Source: Actinomadura terrae (lineage in GTDB: Bacteria; Actinomycetota; Actinomycetes; Streptosporangiales; Streptosporangiaceae). Taken from it: a DNA stretch of 64,000 nt. Positions 17,458-25,913 of this stretch are shown piece after piece. The translations under genes were made by a program, and so were the position numbers. The DNA is taken from assembly GCF_022751215.1 (NCBI RefSeq), contig NZ_JAICDG010000009.1, positions 62,001 through 126,000 of the forward strand. The letters run 5' to 3'. Position 1 is the stretch's first letter. Each line of letters opens with the position of its first letter. A model generated the notes under the pieces. The model made no database searches. It was not told where the DNA came from and saw nothing but the letters and a program-made list of their open reading frames with translations.

Positions 17458-18060
17458 ACTCTTCAGAATGACGAATACGCATTATTCCATTGGACGTCGC
17501 AGGCACGCTGAAGCACCTCGACGAGTCCCCAGCACAGCGGGAGCCACATCAAGCCATGCGACAGAGCCCGAGGCGCCTCGGGCCACGCTGTCGCTGCCGC
17601 CGTCCGGTCAAGATCCACGCGGAACCATTCCTCGCGTCACACAGCCAGGCGAATACCGCGGCCAGCGCCGCCGCTGTTCACAAACACCCCGGAGAAGCTA
17701 CTGGGCGGCCATCGGCGACAAACACCGAGGCCACCTCTTCACGCGCGCGGTCACCATCACCTGCTACAGGGAATTACAGGGCGACCAGACGACAGCACGT
17801 AGGGGAAGCAATGCTCTACTCGGCCAGACGGGAGCGGCTTGGATCGAGTGCGAAGTTAAGCGTAAGGAGCGGGTGCACGCCATGTGTAGTGATGACGATG
17901 CTCTTCCAGCCAAGCAACCATGAGATACAGGTCGACAACCACTACCCAATGGAATTCGCTAAAAGCGACACAACGAGCCTTCCGTGCCGTCGCCGAACTT
18001 GACCGCGCACGTGGTCGGCGATGCGCACAGCCGACCGTTCTGAAGATGGCGGCGATATGG
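17458..18060. other. Gap of about 600 bases without a supported gene
   Basis: Two overlapping + strand frames of 151 and 170 codons (starts at 17468 and 17490) are open, but neither has a ribosome binding site or family motif. The base composition is lower in GC than the surroundings. Confidence 0.4.
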
Positions 18061-18102
18061 AGGAGACGGCCCCGGGCGGGAGATACATCCGGCCCGGGGC
18101 TC
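18061..18102 (-). terminator. Terminator-like hairpin downstream of bioB
   Basis: GCCCCGGGC (18067-18075) pairs with GCCCGGGGC (18090-18098), with flanking GAGA/TCTC pairs. It starts 20 bases beyond the bioB stop. It lacks a T tract. Confidence 0.5.
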
Positions 18103-18122
18103 TCAGGACTTCGCAGACAGGG

Positions 18123-19568
18123 TTAGGCGTTCGGAGGTAGGTCGGTTCCGGCGCCGCGACGGCGCACGGCGACCAGGTTGGCGTGGCTGACCGGAGCCGG
18201 CTCGGCATCGCGCACGGTCTCGGCGTCCGATACCGGCTCCTCGCCAGCACCGGGCACAACTCTGGATGCAGACTCAGCGCTAGAAGCCGATCCCACACCG
18301 GCACCGGTGGCCGATGCCGCGCCAACGCCGGAGGCCAGTGCCGCACCGGCCACTGCACCGACCACGGAAGCGCCGCCTGACACCGGCGACCCACCACCGG
18401 ACTCGGACGCTGCATCAGAAGCCACTGCCGCCGCCACCGACGCATCGGAGGGCGTCACAGCGACCCCAGACGCGTCGGACGGCGTCGCAGCCACACCAGG
18501 CACGTCGGACTGCGTCGCGGCGACACCAGACGCGGCGGAGGACGCCGGTTCGGCGGAGGTCTCGCGGCGGTGTCCGGGCATGGTGGGGACGTCCGAGCCC
18601 TCCACCTCGAAGCCCGCGTCGGCGATCATTTCGAGGTCGGTCTTCCCGGCCTGTCCCTCGCTGGTGAGGTAGTCGCCGAGGAAGATCGAGTTGACGATGT
18701 GCAGGGCGAGCGGTTGCAGGCTGCGCAGGTGGATCTCCCGGCCGCCGGAGAGCCGCACCTCCACGTCCGGGCAGACGAACCGGACCATCGCGAGGATGCG
18801 CAGGCAGCGTTGCGGCGTCAGCGACCACTGTCCGGCCAGCGGGGTCCCCTCGAACGGGATGAGGAAGTTGACGGGGACGGAGTCGACGTCCAGGCCGCGG
18901 AGAGCGAACGCGACGTCCACCAGGTCCTCGTCGGTCTCGCCCATGCCGGCGATGAGTCCCGAGCAGGGCGACAAACCTGCGTCCCGCGCCCGCTGGACCG
19001 TGTCGGCGCGGTCGCTGAAGTCGTGCGTGGTGCAGATGTCGGTGTACTGGCCCTCGGAGGTGTTCAGGTTGTGGTTGTAGGCGTGGGCGCCCGCGTCGCG
19101 CAGCCGCTCCCCCTGGCCTTCGCTGAGGAAGCCGAGGCATGCGCAAATCTCGACGTCCGGCTTGCGATCCTTGATGGCGGCGATGGTGTCGGCGACGCGA
19201 CCGACGTCGCGGTCGGTCGGGCCGCGTCCGCTGGCGACGAGGCAGACGCGCTTGGCGCCCGCCGCCATCCCGGCCGCGGCGGCGTCGGCGGCCTCTTCGG
19301 GCTTCAACCAGGTGTAGGTGAGAATGTCGGCCTTGGAGCCGAGCCGCTGTGAACAGTAGGTGCAGTCCTCGGGGCACAGCCCGGACTTCAGATTGACCAG
19401 ATAGTTGAGCTTGACGCGACGCCCGAACCAGTGGCGCCGGACGCGGCCCGCGGCGGCCACCACGTCGAGCAGGTCATCGTCGGAGGTCGCCAGTACCGCC
19501 AGCGCCTCCGCACGCGTCGGCGGTTCGCGCCGCAGTCCCTTGTCGGCCATCGTCTCAAGAAGGCTCAT
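18123..19568 (-). CDS. bioB: Biotin synthase with an expanded C-terminal tail
   Basis: Radical-SAM enzyme that inserts sulfur into dethiobiotin, the last step of biotin synthesis. The radical-SAM cysteines are Cys65, Cys69 and Cys72 (GLCPEDCTYCSQ). Residues typical of the [2Fe-2S] cluster region (EICACLGFLSEGQ, YNHNLNTSEG and VRLSGGREIH) are intact. The catalytic barrel ends near residue 335 (PTMPGHRRET). About 130 Ala/Ser/Val/Gly-rich residues with ten-residue repeats (GVAATPSDAS) then precede a short Arg-rich terminus, RRRGAGTDLPPNA, that resembles the end of actinomycete BioB. The protein is 481 residues against the usual 330-400. It is divergent from the phosphoesterase gene; no other bio gene is present. 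Confidence 0.95.
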   Translation of the reverse strand: MSLLETMADKGLRREPPTRAEALAVLATSDDDLLDVVAAAGRVRRHWFGRRVKLNYLVNLKSGLCPEDCTYCSQRLGSKADILTYTWLKPEEAADAAAAGMAAGAKRVCLVASGRGPTDRDVGRVADTIAAIKDRKPDVEICACLGFLSEGQGERLRDAGAHAYNHNLNTSEGQYTDICTTHDFSDRADTVQRARDAGLSPCSGLIAGMGETDEDLVDVAFALRGLDVDSVPVNFLIPFEGTPLAGQWSLTPQRCLRILAMVRFVCPDVEVRLSGGREIHLRSLQPLALHIVNSIFLGDYLTSEGQAGKTDLEMIADAGFEVEGSDVPTMPGHRRETSAEPASSAASGVAATQSDVPGVAATPSDASGVAVTPSDASVAAAVASDAASESGGGSPVSGGASVVGAVAGAALASGVGAASATGAGVGSASSAESASRVVPGAGEEPVSDAETVRDAEPAPVSHANLVAVRRRGAGTDLPPNA

Positions 19569-19706
19569 GGTGAATGATCCTCGCCTCGGCCGGGCACCGG
19601 GCCAAGGCGTAGGGCCCACAAACCCCGGCGGACGGCTTTGTAGACACCAGAAGTGGCCCGTGGTTTTCCTCCAGGAGTGGACCTTCAGGTGTGCCTCGGC
19701 GCGGCC

Positions 19707-19712
19707 TAGGTT
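19707..19712 (+). promoter_or_regulatory. -10 box of a probable leaderless promoter (phosphoesterase)
   Basis: TAGGTT ends 6 bases before ATG 19719 and no ribosome binding site is present. Confidence 0.4.
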
Positions 19713-19718
19713 CGCGAC

Positions 19719-20549
19719 ATGATTGTTTACGCCCAGCTCAGCGACATCCATCTGGACGGCGAGGAGCGCGCGGACGAGCGTGCCCGGCGCGTCATGACGC
19801 ACTTGGACACTCTGCCGCTCGACGCCATTCTGCTGACCGGGGACATTGCCGACCACGGCGAGCCGACGGAGTACGAGCAGGCCCGCGAGGTGCTGAAATC
19901 GTCGCTCCCGATACTGACATGCCCCGGCAACCACGACCGGCGGCGCCCGTATCGGGAGGTGCTGCTGAGAGAATCACTAAAGGACGACCAGGACGACGAC
20001 CGGGGCGACCAGGGCGACGACGCTCGCGGCGGCCGAGGCGGTGACCTGGGCGGCGGGCCGGGCCGTGGGGCGAACGGCGTCTCGGAGATCGGGCCGGTCA
20101 ACCGTGTGCATGAGGTCGCCGGGGTGGTGTTCGCGATGTGCGATTCGACGGTCCCCGGGGAGGATCACGGTTTCCTGGACGAGGAGACGCTGGCCTGGTT
20201 GGACGCGACGCTCGGCGAACGGCCCGGCGCACCGGCATTCGTCTGTTTCCACCACCCGCCCGTCCCGCTGCATATTCCGTATGTGGACGCGATCCGGCAG
20301 TTCGGCGAGGATAGGTTGGCCGATGTCCTCGCTCGGCACCCGCAGGTCGTGGCCGTCCTGTGCGGGCATGCGCACACGTCCGCGGTGACCACGTTCGCCG
20401 GACGGCCTCTGCTCGTCGCGCCGGGTGTGGTGTCTACCCTTCGGTTGCCGGGCGAGGAGGGCATTGTCGATCTTGAGGCGCCCCCGGGCTACGCTCTGCA
20501 CGTCCTGCACGATGATCGACGGTTGACCACGCACTACCGGACCGTCTGA
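19719..20549 (+). CDS. Calcineurin-like metallophosphoesterase (CpdA-like)
   Basis: Cytosolic dimetal phosphoesterase of the class III cyclic-nucleotide phosphodiesterase type. The five metal-binding blocks are present in order: LSDIHLDG, GDIADHGE, CPGNHDRR, CFHHPPVP and CGHAHTS. The length of 276 residues is normal apart from an Asp/Gly-rich insertion of about 30 residues near position 90-120 (DDQDDDRGDQGDD, then GGDLGGGPGRG) between the third and fourth blocks. The natural substrate could be cAMP or another phosphodiester; cAMP would be interesting because two Crp-type proteins are encoded later in the window. Its promoter is probably leaderless. Confidence 0.88.
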   Translation: MIVYAQLSDIHLDGEERADERARRVMTHLDTLPLDAILLTGDIADHGEPTEYEQAREVLKSSLPILTCPGNHDRRRPYREVLLRESLKDDQDDDRGDQGDDARGGRGGDLGGGPGRGANGVSEIGPVNRVHEVAGVVFAMCDSTVPGEDHGFLDEETLAWLDATLGERPGAPAFVCFHHPPVPLHIPYVDAIRQFGEDRLADVLARHPQVVAVLCGHAHTSAVTTFAGRPLLVAPGVVSTLRLPGEEGIVDLEAPPGYALHVLHDDRRLTTHYRTV

Positions 20550-20614
20550 CCCACGAGGGCGATATCCGACTCACCGCGGTAAGCGGCCTTCTCATCGCGG
20601 GTAGCCGCCTTGCG

Positions 20615-20768
20615 GTCGTCGGCAGCACCCTTGCCGTCGGCGCTCCCTTGGCGGCGGGGCGGCGGGGCGGCGGCACCCTTGCCGTTGTCGGCTGTGCCCT
20701 TGCCCTCGGCGGCGGCACCTCACGACGTCGTCGGCAGTGCCCTTGACGTCGTTGGCAGCGCCCTCACG
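20615..20768. repeat. Tandem array of about 21-bp units
   Basis: Units such as GTCGTCGGCAGCACCCTTGC (20615), GTTGTCGGCTGTGCCCTTGC (20684), GTCGTCGGCAGTGCCCTTGA (20727) and GTCGTTGGCAGCGCCCTCAC (20748) repeat with a 21-base period, interrupted by a GGCGG-rich stretch near 20650. The array fills the gap between the phosphoesterase and racemase genes. Confidence 0.7.
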
Positions 20769-20813
20769 TAGGCGGCACGATCATGCGTACGGTGGGACGG
20801 CGGAGGTGGTGAT

Positions 20814-21542
20814 GTGAGGCATCTCGGGATACTCGGGCACAGCGTCGAGGGTGCCGCGCTGTGTTTCCGGGCGTTCTGCCAGGAGGGCTTCCGCGAGCTG
20901 GGTCCGGACGAGCATCCGGACGTGACGCTCGACGTGATCGCGATGGCGCGCAGCATGCCCGACTGGGACGCGGGCGACCATGACCCGATCCGGCGGACAC
21001 TGGGCGAGAGCGTGCGGCGGCTCGCCGCGGCGGGTGCGGACTTCTTCGTCTGTCCGGACAACACCGCACATATGGCGCTCGAACGTCCCGGTGACGACCT
21101 GGCCCTACCCGGCCTGCACATCGCCGAGGTGGTCGCCGACCGGGCGGCCCGCGACAAGCGGACGCGCGTCGGCGTTCTCGGCACGCGGTACACCATGGAC
21201 GGCCCGGTCTATCCCCGAGAACTGGCGGCGCGCGGCATCGGATGCGAGTTCCCGGAGGCCGCCGATCGCGAAACCGTCAACGAAATCATTTTCGCCGAGC
21301 TAGTGAACGGGGTGTTCGGCGCGGATTCACGACGCGAATTCGTCCGGATCATCAAGAGGTTCGCGGAAAGCGGTTGTGACGCGGTCGCGCTCGTGTGCAC
21401 GGAGATCCCGCTGCTGGTGAGGCCGGACGAGTCCCCGCTGCCGGTGCTCGACTCGACACGTCTGCTGGCGCACGCGGCGTTCGAGGTGGCCGCGGACCGC
21501 CGCGCCTTGCCGTCCTGGCGCGGCGGTCCTGTCGGCTCCTGA
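20814..21542 (+). CDS. Aspartate/glutamate racemase family protein
   Basis: Cofactor-independent racemase or isomerase of the Asp/Glu/hydantoin superfamily, 242 residues. The two catalytic cysteines are Cys80 (FVCPDNTAH) and Cys195 (LVCTEIPLLV). The ILGHSVEGAA start matches the phosphate- or carboxylate-binding loop region of the family. The GTG start has GGAGG 7 bases upstream. It converges on an amidohydrolase gene, and with the nearby lyase the group may handle an amino-acid or hydroxy-acid derivative. Both Asp racemase and maleate isomerase roles are possible. Confidence 0.88.
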   Translation: MRHLGILGHSVEGAALCFRAFCQEGFRELGPDEHPDVTLDVIAMARSMPDWDAGDHDPIRRTLGESVRRLAAAGADFFVCPDNTAHMALERPGDDLALPGLHIAEVVADRAARDKRTRVGVLGTRYTMDGPVYPRELAARGIGCEFPEAADRETVNEIIFAELVNGVFGADSRREFVRIIKRFAESGCDAVALVCTEIPLLVRPDESPLPVLDSTRLLAHAAFEVAADRRALPSWRGGPVGS

Positions 21543-21615
21543 AGTCGTCTTCCGTTCCCGGCGCCGAACAAAGCCGGGAACGTCCGGAACAAGGGTTCTA
21601 CGGACGTCTCGCGGG

Positions 21616-22707
21616 TCAGTTCCCCAGGCGTCTGGCCAGTGTCGGCAGCAGGCGGAGGGCGTTGCCGCGATTGACGGCGGCATGCGCCTTGGCGTTCAGC
21701 GTGGGGTCGTCGTCGAGGAGCTTGGCCGCCCGGGCGACCTCGGGCGCCAGGACCTGGGGCCAGTCGGTGCCGTAGAGCAGCTGCTTGTGACCGGTGGCGG
21801 CCAGCAGCGTCGGCGTCGAGTACGGCGATGCGGGCATCGCCGTGTCGTAGTAGAACCGCCGGACGGCGCGCCGGAACGCCTCGGGGTTCGGCCCCTCGCC
21901 CACCCGTCCGGCATGCTCGACACGTCCGCCGATGTAGGGAAGGAAGCCGCCCGCGTGGGAAAGGATCACCGACAACCGCTTGTGGCGGTCGAGAGTCCCC
22001 GCGCCGATGAGGCTGAGGGCCGTGCGGGTCGTGTCCAGCATGAAGTCGGCGATCCACTCCTCGATGCCCGGAACGGGACGCGCGTCCGCGAGGCCGACGG
22101 GATGGGTGAACACGACGGCGCTCCGCCTGTCCAGCTCGGCGAACAGCGGCTCGAACACCGGATCGCCCAGGTAGCGGCCGTCGGCGTTGGCCATCAGCAG
22201 GACCCCGTCGGCGCCGAGCTCGTCCAGCGCGTACGCGGCCTCCTTGACCGCCAGGTCGACGTGGAGCAGCGGGAGGTAGGCGAAGAACCCGAACCGGGTG
22301 GGGTGGTCCCGCACCAGCTCGGCCAGCGACTCGTTGAAGACGCGCGCGCCGGACGCGGCGAGTTCCCGGTCGCGGAACGCCGTGGGCGGCGCGGGGGCCG
22401 AGGCCACGCCCGTCTGGATGCCGACGGCGTCCATCGTGTCGAGGGTCTTCGCGAGATCCCAGTTGCCCCACCGCGGGCCGCCCTCGGGCGGCAGGAGGCC
22501 ATGGTCGATGGCCCATCGCCGCATCGCGGGCGGGAGCGCGTGGTGGTGGGTGTCGATCCGGCCCCCGTGCGGCCCGTTCCCGGCGAAGGCGGACGGTCCC
22601 GGGCTCAGGCCGGCGACGGCGGCGGTCGCGGAGGCCAGGGCGGCCGTCCGGATCACACCGCGACGGCTCGGCCCGGTGGCCGCCTGCTCGTTCTCTTCGG
22701 CGCGCAT
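21616..22707 (-). CDS. Tat-exported amidohydrolase (amidohydrolase_2/ACMSD-like)
   Basis: A 363-residue TIM-barrel metal-dependent hydrolase or decarboxylase. A twin-arginine signal (SRRGVIRTAALASATAA) predicts folded export. The metal ligands are visible as DTHHH near residue 53, THPVG, the conserved barrel histidine in LSHAGGFLPY and the late Asp in YGTDWPQ. GGGAGAG precedes ATG by 4-5 bases. It is divergent from a MarR gene with a clear palindromic operator between them, so it is probably inducible by its substrate or a related aromatic acid. Confidence 0.88.
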   Translation of the reverse strand: MRAEENEQAATGPSRRGVIRTAALASATAAVAGLSPGPSAFAGNGPHGGRIDTHHHALPPAMRRWAIDHGLLPPEGGPRWGNWDLAKTLDTMDAVGIQTGVASAPAPPTAFRDRELAASGARVFNESLAELVRDHPTRFGFFAYLPLLHVDLAVKEAAYALDELGADGVLLMANADGRYLGDPVFEPLFAELDRRSAVVFTHPVGLADARPVPGIEEWIADFMLDTTRTALSLIGAGTLDRHKRLSVILSHAGGFLPYIGGRVEHAGRVGEGPNPEAFRRAVRRFYYDTAMPASPYSTPTLLAATGHKQLLYGTDWPQVLAPEVARAAKLLDDDPTLNAKAHAAVNRGNALRLLPTLARRLGN

Positions 22708-22751
22708 GTCTCTCCCAGATGTCGGTTGGAGCCGCCCAAAAGGGAGTATAC

Positions 22752-22771
22752 GAGACTGTCTCAGATGAGAC
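22752..22771. promoter_or_regulatory. Predicted MarR operator (amidohydrolase/marR)
   Basis: GAGAC-T-GTCTC (22752-22762) and GTCTC-AGAT-GAGAC (22758-22771) are overlapping perfect inverted repeats, flanked by TATAC on both sides. They occupy the centre of the divergent promoter region. Confidence 0.75.
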
Positions 22772-22786
22772 TATACCATCCCGCTC

Positions 22787-22792
22787 TAAACT
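22787..22792 (+). promoter_or_regulatory. -10 box of a probable leaderless promoter (second marR)
   Basis: TAAACT ends 7 bases before GTG 22800. The context closely resembles that of the first marR gene (9160-9165), where CCGCTAAACTGGCCGCC precedes the ATG. Confidence 0.45.
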
Positions 22793-22799
22793 TGGCCGC

Positions 22800-23300
22800 G
22801 TGGACACCGAACCTCCGGGACGTGCGCCGACGGCGCTCGGCGATCCCCGATCCGACGACAAGGCACTGGGACTGCTGCTCGCCTCCGCGCACGAAGCCGC
22901 GCGGTCCTCGTTGAACGCCGAACTGCGCCCGCTCGGGATCGAGACCCGGCACTTCGGCATCCTGGTCACCCTCGACCGGGCGGGGCCGACCAGCCAGCGC
23001 GGGCTCGGGGCGCTGCTGGGGCTGGACAAGTCCGCCGTCGTCCGGATCATGGACGAACTGGAGCGGCTGGGCCTCGCCGTCCGCAAGCGCGCGGAACATG
23101 ATCGGCGCGCCTACGCGATCGAGTTGACCACCGAGGGCCGCCGCTACGCGCGCACATCGGCGACGGCGGCGGACGAGGTGAGCGCCCGCCTGTTCGGCTG
23201 GCTCTCCCCCGCCGACCGGGATCGGCTGGTCACGCTGCTCACGGGCATCCTGACCCGTGCGGACGACGGTTCGACCGGGAACGAACCGAATCGCTCCTAG
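22800..23300 (+). CDS. MarR-family transcriptional regulator
   Basis: A 166-residue winged-helix regulator. The recognition region is TSQRGLGALLGLDKSAVVR and the wing is KRAEHDRRAYAIELTTEGRR. The GTG start (VDTEPPG) is chosen because of the -10 box 7 bases upstream; an in-frame ATG at 22719 would place the operator inside the gene. It is divergent from the Tat amidohydrolase and likely represses it through the palindrome at 22752-22771. Confidence 0.9.
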   Translation: MDTEPPGRAPTALGDPRSDDKALGLLLASAHEAARSSLNAELRPLGIETRHFGILVTLDRAGPTSQRGLGALLGLDKSAVVRIMDELERLGLAVRKRAEHDRRAYAIELTTEGRRYARTSATAADEVSARLFGWLSPADRDRLVTLLTGILTRADDGSTGNEPNRS

Positions 23301-23595
23301 CCTTGGATGCGGAGGGAGCATTTCCCGGCCCTCCGGGGAGACGTTGACGGGCGTGGCCTCGGCCCATTGGCGCGCGCCTGCCAACCAGAACCGCCACCGC
23401 GCACATCAGAAACACCGGCACCGCCGCTTCCTCTCACCGGAAACCTGGCGGGACACCAGCACCAGCGGCACCGGACATGGCGCCCCCTTGGCAGGGCTGG
23501 CGAGGTCGCGCCCGTTCGCCGCCGACGCCGCGTCCACCATGCGAAAACGGACACCCGCCCACGGGGACGGTGCGGAGGAGACGAAAGGGCACCAG

Positions 23596-24537
23596 ATGAA
23601 CGATCGATTCAGGAGTCTGCACCGCGCGGACCACCCGCTCCTGCTGCCCAACGCCTGGGACTTCGCGACCGGCGCCGCGCTGGCCCAGGCCGGATTCCCC
23701 GCGATCGGGACGACGAGCCTCGGGGTCGCGGCGGCGGCCGGAAAGCCCGACGCGGCGGGCGGCACCCGCGCCGAGACGCTCGCACTGGGCCGCTCGCTCG
23801 CCCGGCTTCCCGTACCGGTCACCGTGGACATCGAAGGCGGGTTCTCCTCCCGTCCTGAGGACGTCGCGCGGCTGGTCGCCGAACTTGCCGGGTACGGCAT
23901 CGCCGGGGTCAACCTGGAGGACGGACGCGCGGACGGAACACTGACTCCGCTCGACCACCAGATCGAGATCGTCCACGCGGTGAAGGAGGCTGCGCCCGAG
24001 GTGTTCCTCAACGCGCGCACCGACACGTTCTGGCTGGGCGGCGGCGAACCCGACCGCCCGGAGACGCTGCGCAGGGTGCGCGCCTATGCGGACGCGGGCG
24101 CGGACGGCGTGTTCGTCCCTGCCATCGTCGCCGAGGCCGACATTCGCGCCGTGCTGGACGCCGTGGACGTACCGCTCAACGTCCTGTTCATCCCGGGCAA
24201 GGCGGAGTACGCGCGGCTCGCGGAACTCGGCGTGCACCGCGTGAGCCTGGGGTCCCTGCTGTTCCGCAGGTCGCTCCAGGCCGCAGTCGTGGCCGCACTG
24301 GAAACCGTCGCCTCGGCTCCGTCCCTCCTGCACCCCACCGCCCCGCCCAATTCAGGAGCGAACGGTTCGGGCGCGAACGATTCAGCCGAGGACGGCTCCA
24401 GCGGTAACCGCTCCGGCGAGGCCGGTTCGGGCGGGGACGGTTCGGGCGAAATCGGCTCCGGCGAGGCGGCCGGGAGGAGCGGGACGGAGTTTCCCGTCCC
24501 GTCCTACCAGGACATCCAGAACCTTCTCGCACCGTAA
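23596..24537 (+). CDS. Isocitrate lyase/PEP mutase family protein
   Basis: TIM-barrel enzyme of the PEP mutase/2-methylisocitrate lyase superfamily that makes or breaks C-C or P-C bonds of 2-oxo acids. The core (residues about 10-240) shows LPNAWDFATGAALAQAGF, the metal-site segment VDIEGGF, NLEDGRADG and NARTDTFW. The family loop Cys (KKCGH) is not seen, so lyase specificity is open. AAAGGG lies 6 bases before ATG 23596. The last 70 residues are a Gly/Ser/Asn/Glu-rich repeat (NGSGANDSAEDGSSGNRSGE type) ending in a short ordered tail (PVPSYQDIQNLLAP). Confidence 0.85.
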   Translation: MNDRFRSLHRADHPLLLPNAWDFATGAALAQAGFPAIGTTSLGVAAAAGKPDAAGGTRAETLALGRSLARLPVPVTVDIEGGFSSRPEDVARLVAELAGYGIAGVNLEDGRADGTLTPLDHQIEIVHAVKEAAPEVFLNARTDTFWLGGGEPDRPETLRRVRAYADAGADGVFVPAIVAEADIRAVLDAVDVPLNVLFIPGKAEYARLAELGVHRVSLGSLLFRRSLQAAVVAALETVASAPSLLHPTAPPNSGANGSGANDSAEDGSSGNRSGEAGSGGDGSGEIGSGEAAGRSGTEFPVPSYQDIQNLLAP

Positions 24538-24724
24538 ACGACCGTCCCGGCGAACGACCTACCGCGAGCAAGGCCACTGACCAGCACCCGAACCCGGCCC
24601 GCAACACGACAACGCCTTGAGAGCCGGTGACGCAACACCCGAGACCTTGCGCCATGCGCGACCCGTCCAACGACCAAGCCGATCGCCCCGATCGCCCCCG
24701 CCTCACGAGCGGTAGGAAGCGAGG

Positions 24725-25822
24725 TCAGTCCCGGCGGGCGGCGACGGCCTTGCTGTGGGAGTCGACGGCGTCCTGCAGGAAGCGGGACGACTCCGCGAGC
24801 ATGCCGCGTTCGCGTTCCTTGGCCAGCGCGGCGAGGCGGTGGAGCGGGACGACCGTCTGGGTGAAGCCGAGCGGCGTGTTCGACCGGATCATCGGAATCC
24901 GGTCGTAGGAGTCGGACAGGCCGAGGTCCTGGTAGCCCCAGCGGCTCGGCACCTCGCGCAGCATCGACTCGCCCAGGTAGCGGACGGCGCCCGACACGAA
25001 CGGGTCGGTTCCGGCGACGATGACCGAGTCCCAGTCGGTGTGGCGTTCCAGGACGAGGGGCTCCAGCGCGTCCAGTGAGGCGGGCGAGAAGTCGAAGGGG
25101 AAGCCGTCGGGGAGGAACTCGGCGCGCCACCGGTCGAGCGCCTCGGCCATGCCGGACGTCCACTGGTCGAGGTACTCGCGAGCGGGCCCGCTCATGCGGG
25201 CGCGGTCGCTCTGCATGTACCACTCGGGGGAACCGAGCTCGGCCGTCGGCGGGTCGGCGCGCGGCGGTTTCACCCGGTCGAGGCCCTCCAGGTCAAGACC
25301 GAACTCATCGTGCAGGACCCGCGCCTGCGCGGGCGTCGCGAGGACGTACAGGTCGTCATCGTCGGGGTCCTCGCCGGGCAGCGCGTAGAACATCCGGGGA
25401 TCGGTGCCGCCGGGTTCGAGGTCGTCGATGCACTCCATCACGGTCAGCAGATCGAGGTGCTCCCCGGACTCGTGCTCGACGACCCACCACACCGGCTCGC
25501 CGTCGCGCAGGAAATGCAGGCTCTCCTCGCCGTCCTCGTCCTCGACGAGCTCGACGTCGGCGACCGTCACGCCACCGCACTCGGCGGCGTTCTCCAGGAT
25601 CTCGCGGTAGCCGTCCTCAAGGTCGTCGACGCTCCCGGCGTGCGCCCACACGACCAGGCCGCACCCGTCGAGGACGTCGAGGACGTCCGCCTCCTCAGGC
25701 TCGTCGTCGGGACCGGGCGGCGGCTCGCCGAGCGTGGCAAGCGCCGCAGCGGCCTCGTCCTCGGACGCCATGCCGAGCTCCACCAACCGGCCCGTCAGGC
25801 TCCGGTACGTCGTGTTGACCAT
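24725..25822 (-). CDS. Hypothetical acidic protein
   Basis: A 365-residue soluble protein with no recognised domain. The N-terminal third is strongly acidic (GPDDEPEEADVLDVLDG and ELVEDEDGEESLHF) and the rest is a mixed alpha/beta sequence with many Trp and Tyr (WWVVEHESGEHLDLL; SRWGYQDLGLSDSYDRIP). There is no signal peptide or membrane segment. ATG 25822 was chosen as the first start that keeps the conserved-looking NTTYRSLTGRLVELG; an upstream in-frame ATG at 25867 is less likely. The gene stands alone and its role is unknown. Confidence 0.7.
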   Translation of the reverse strand: MVNTTYRSLTGRLVELGMASEDEAAAALATLGEPPPGPDDEPEEADVLDVLDGCGLVVWAHAGSVDDLEDGYREILENAAECGGVTVADVELVEDEDGEESLHFLRDGEPVWWVVEHESGEHLDLLTVMECIDDLEPGGTDPRMFYALPGEDPDDDDLYVLATPAQARVLHDEFGLDLEGLDRVKPPRADPPTAELGSPEWYMQSDRARMSGPAREYLDQWTSGMAEALDRWRAEFLPDGFPFDFSPASLDALEPLVLERHTDWDSVIVAGTDPFVSGAVRYLGESMLREVPSRWGYQDLGLSDSYDRIPMIRSNTPLGFTQTVVPLHRLAALAKERERGMLAESSRFLQDAVDSHSKAVAARRD

Positions 25823-25913
25823 GCCCGGATCATGCCAGGTCCCCCCGACATTCCGCGGTGTTTCCACCCGCTGTCCTCCAACTCACCACGTCCACGTCGC
25901 CAAGACGACGGTG

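Noticed and set aside
17468..18002. Two overlapping plus-strand frames of 151 and 170 codons between the palindrome and bioB
   Set aside because: No ribosome binding site, no -10 box at the right distance and no recognisable family; composition does not favour either frame.
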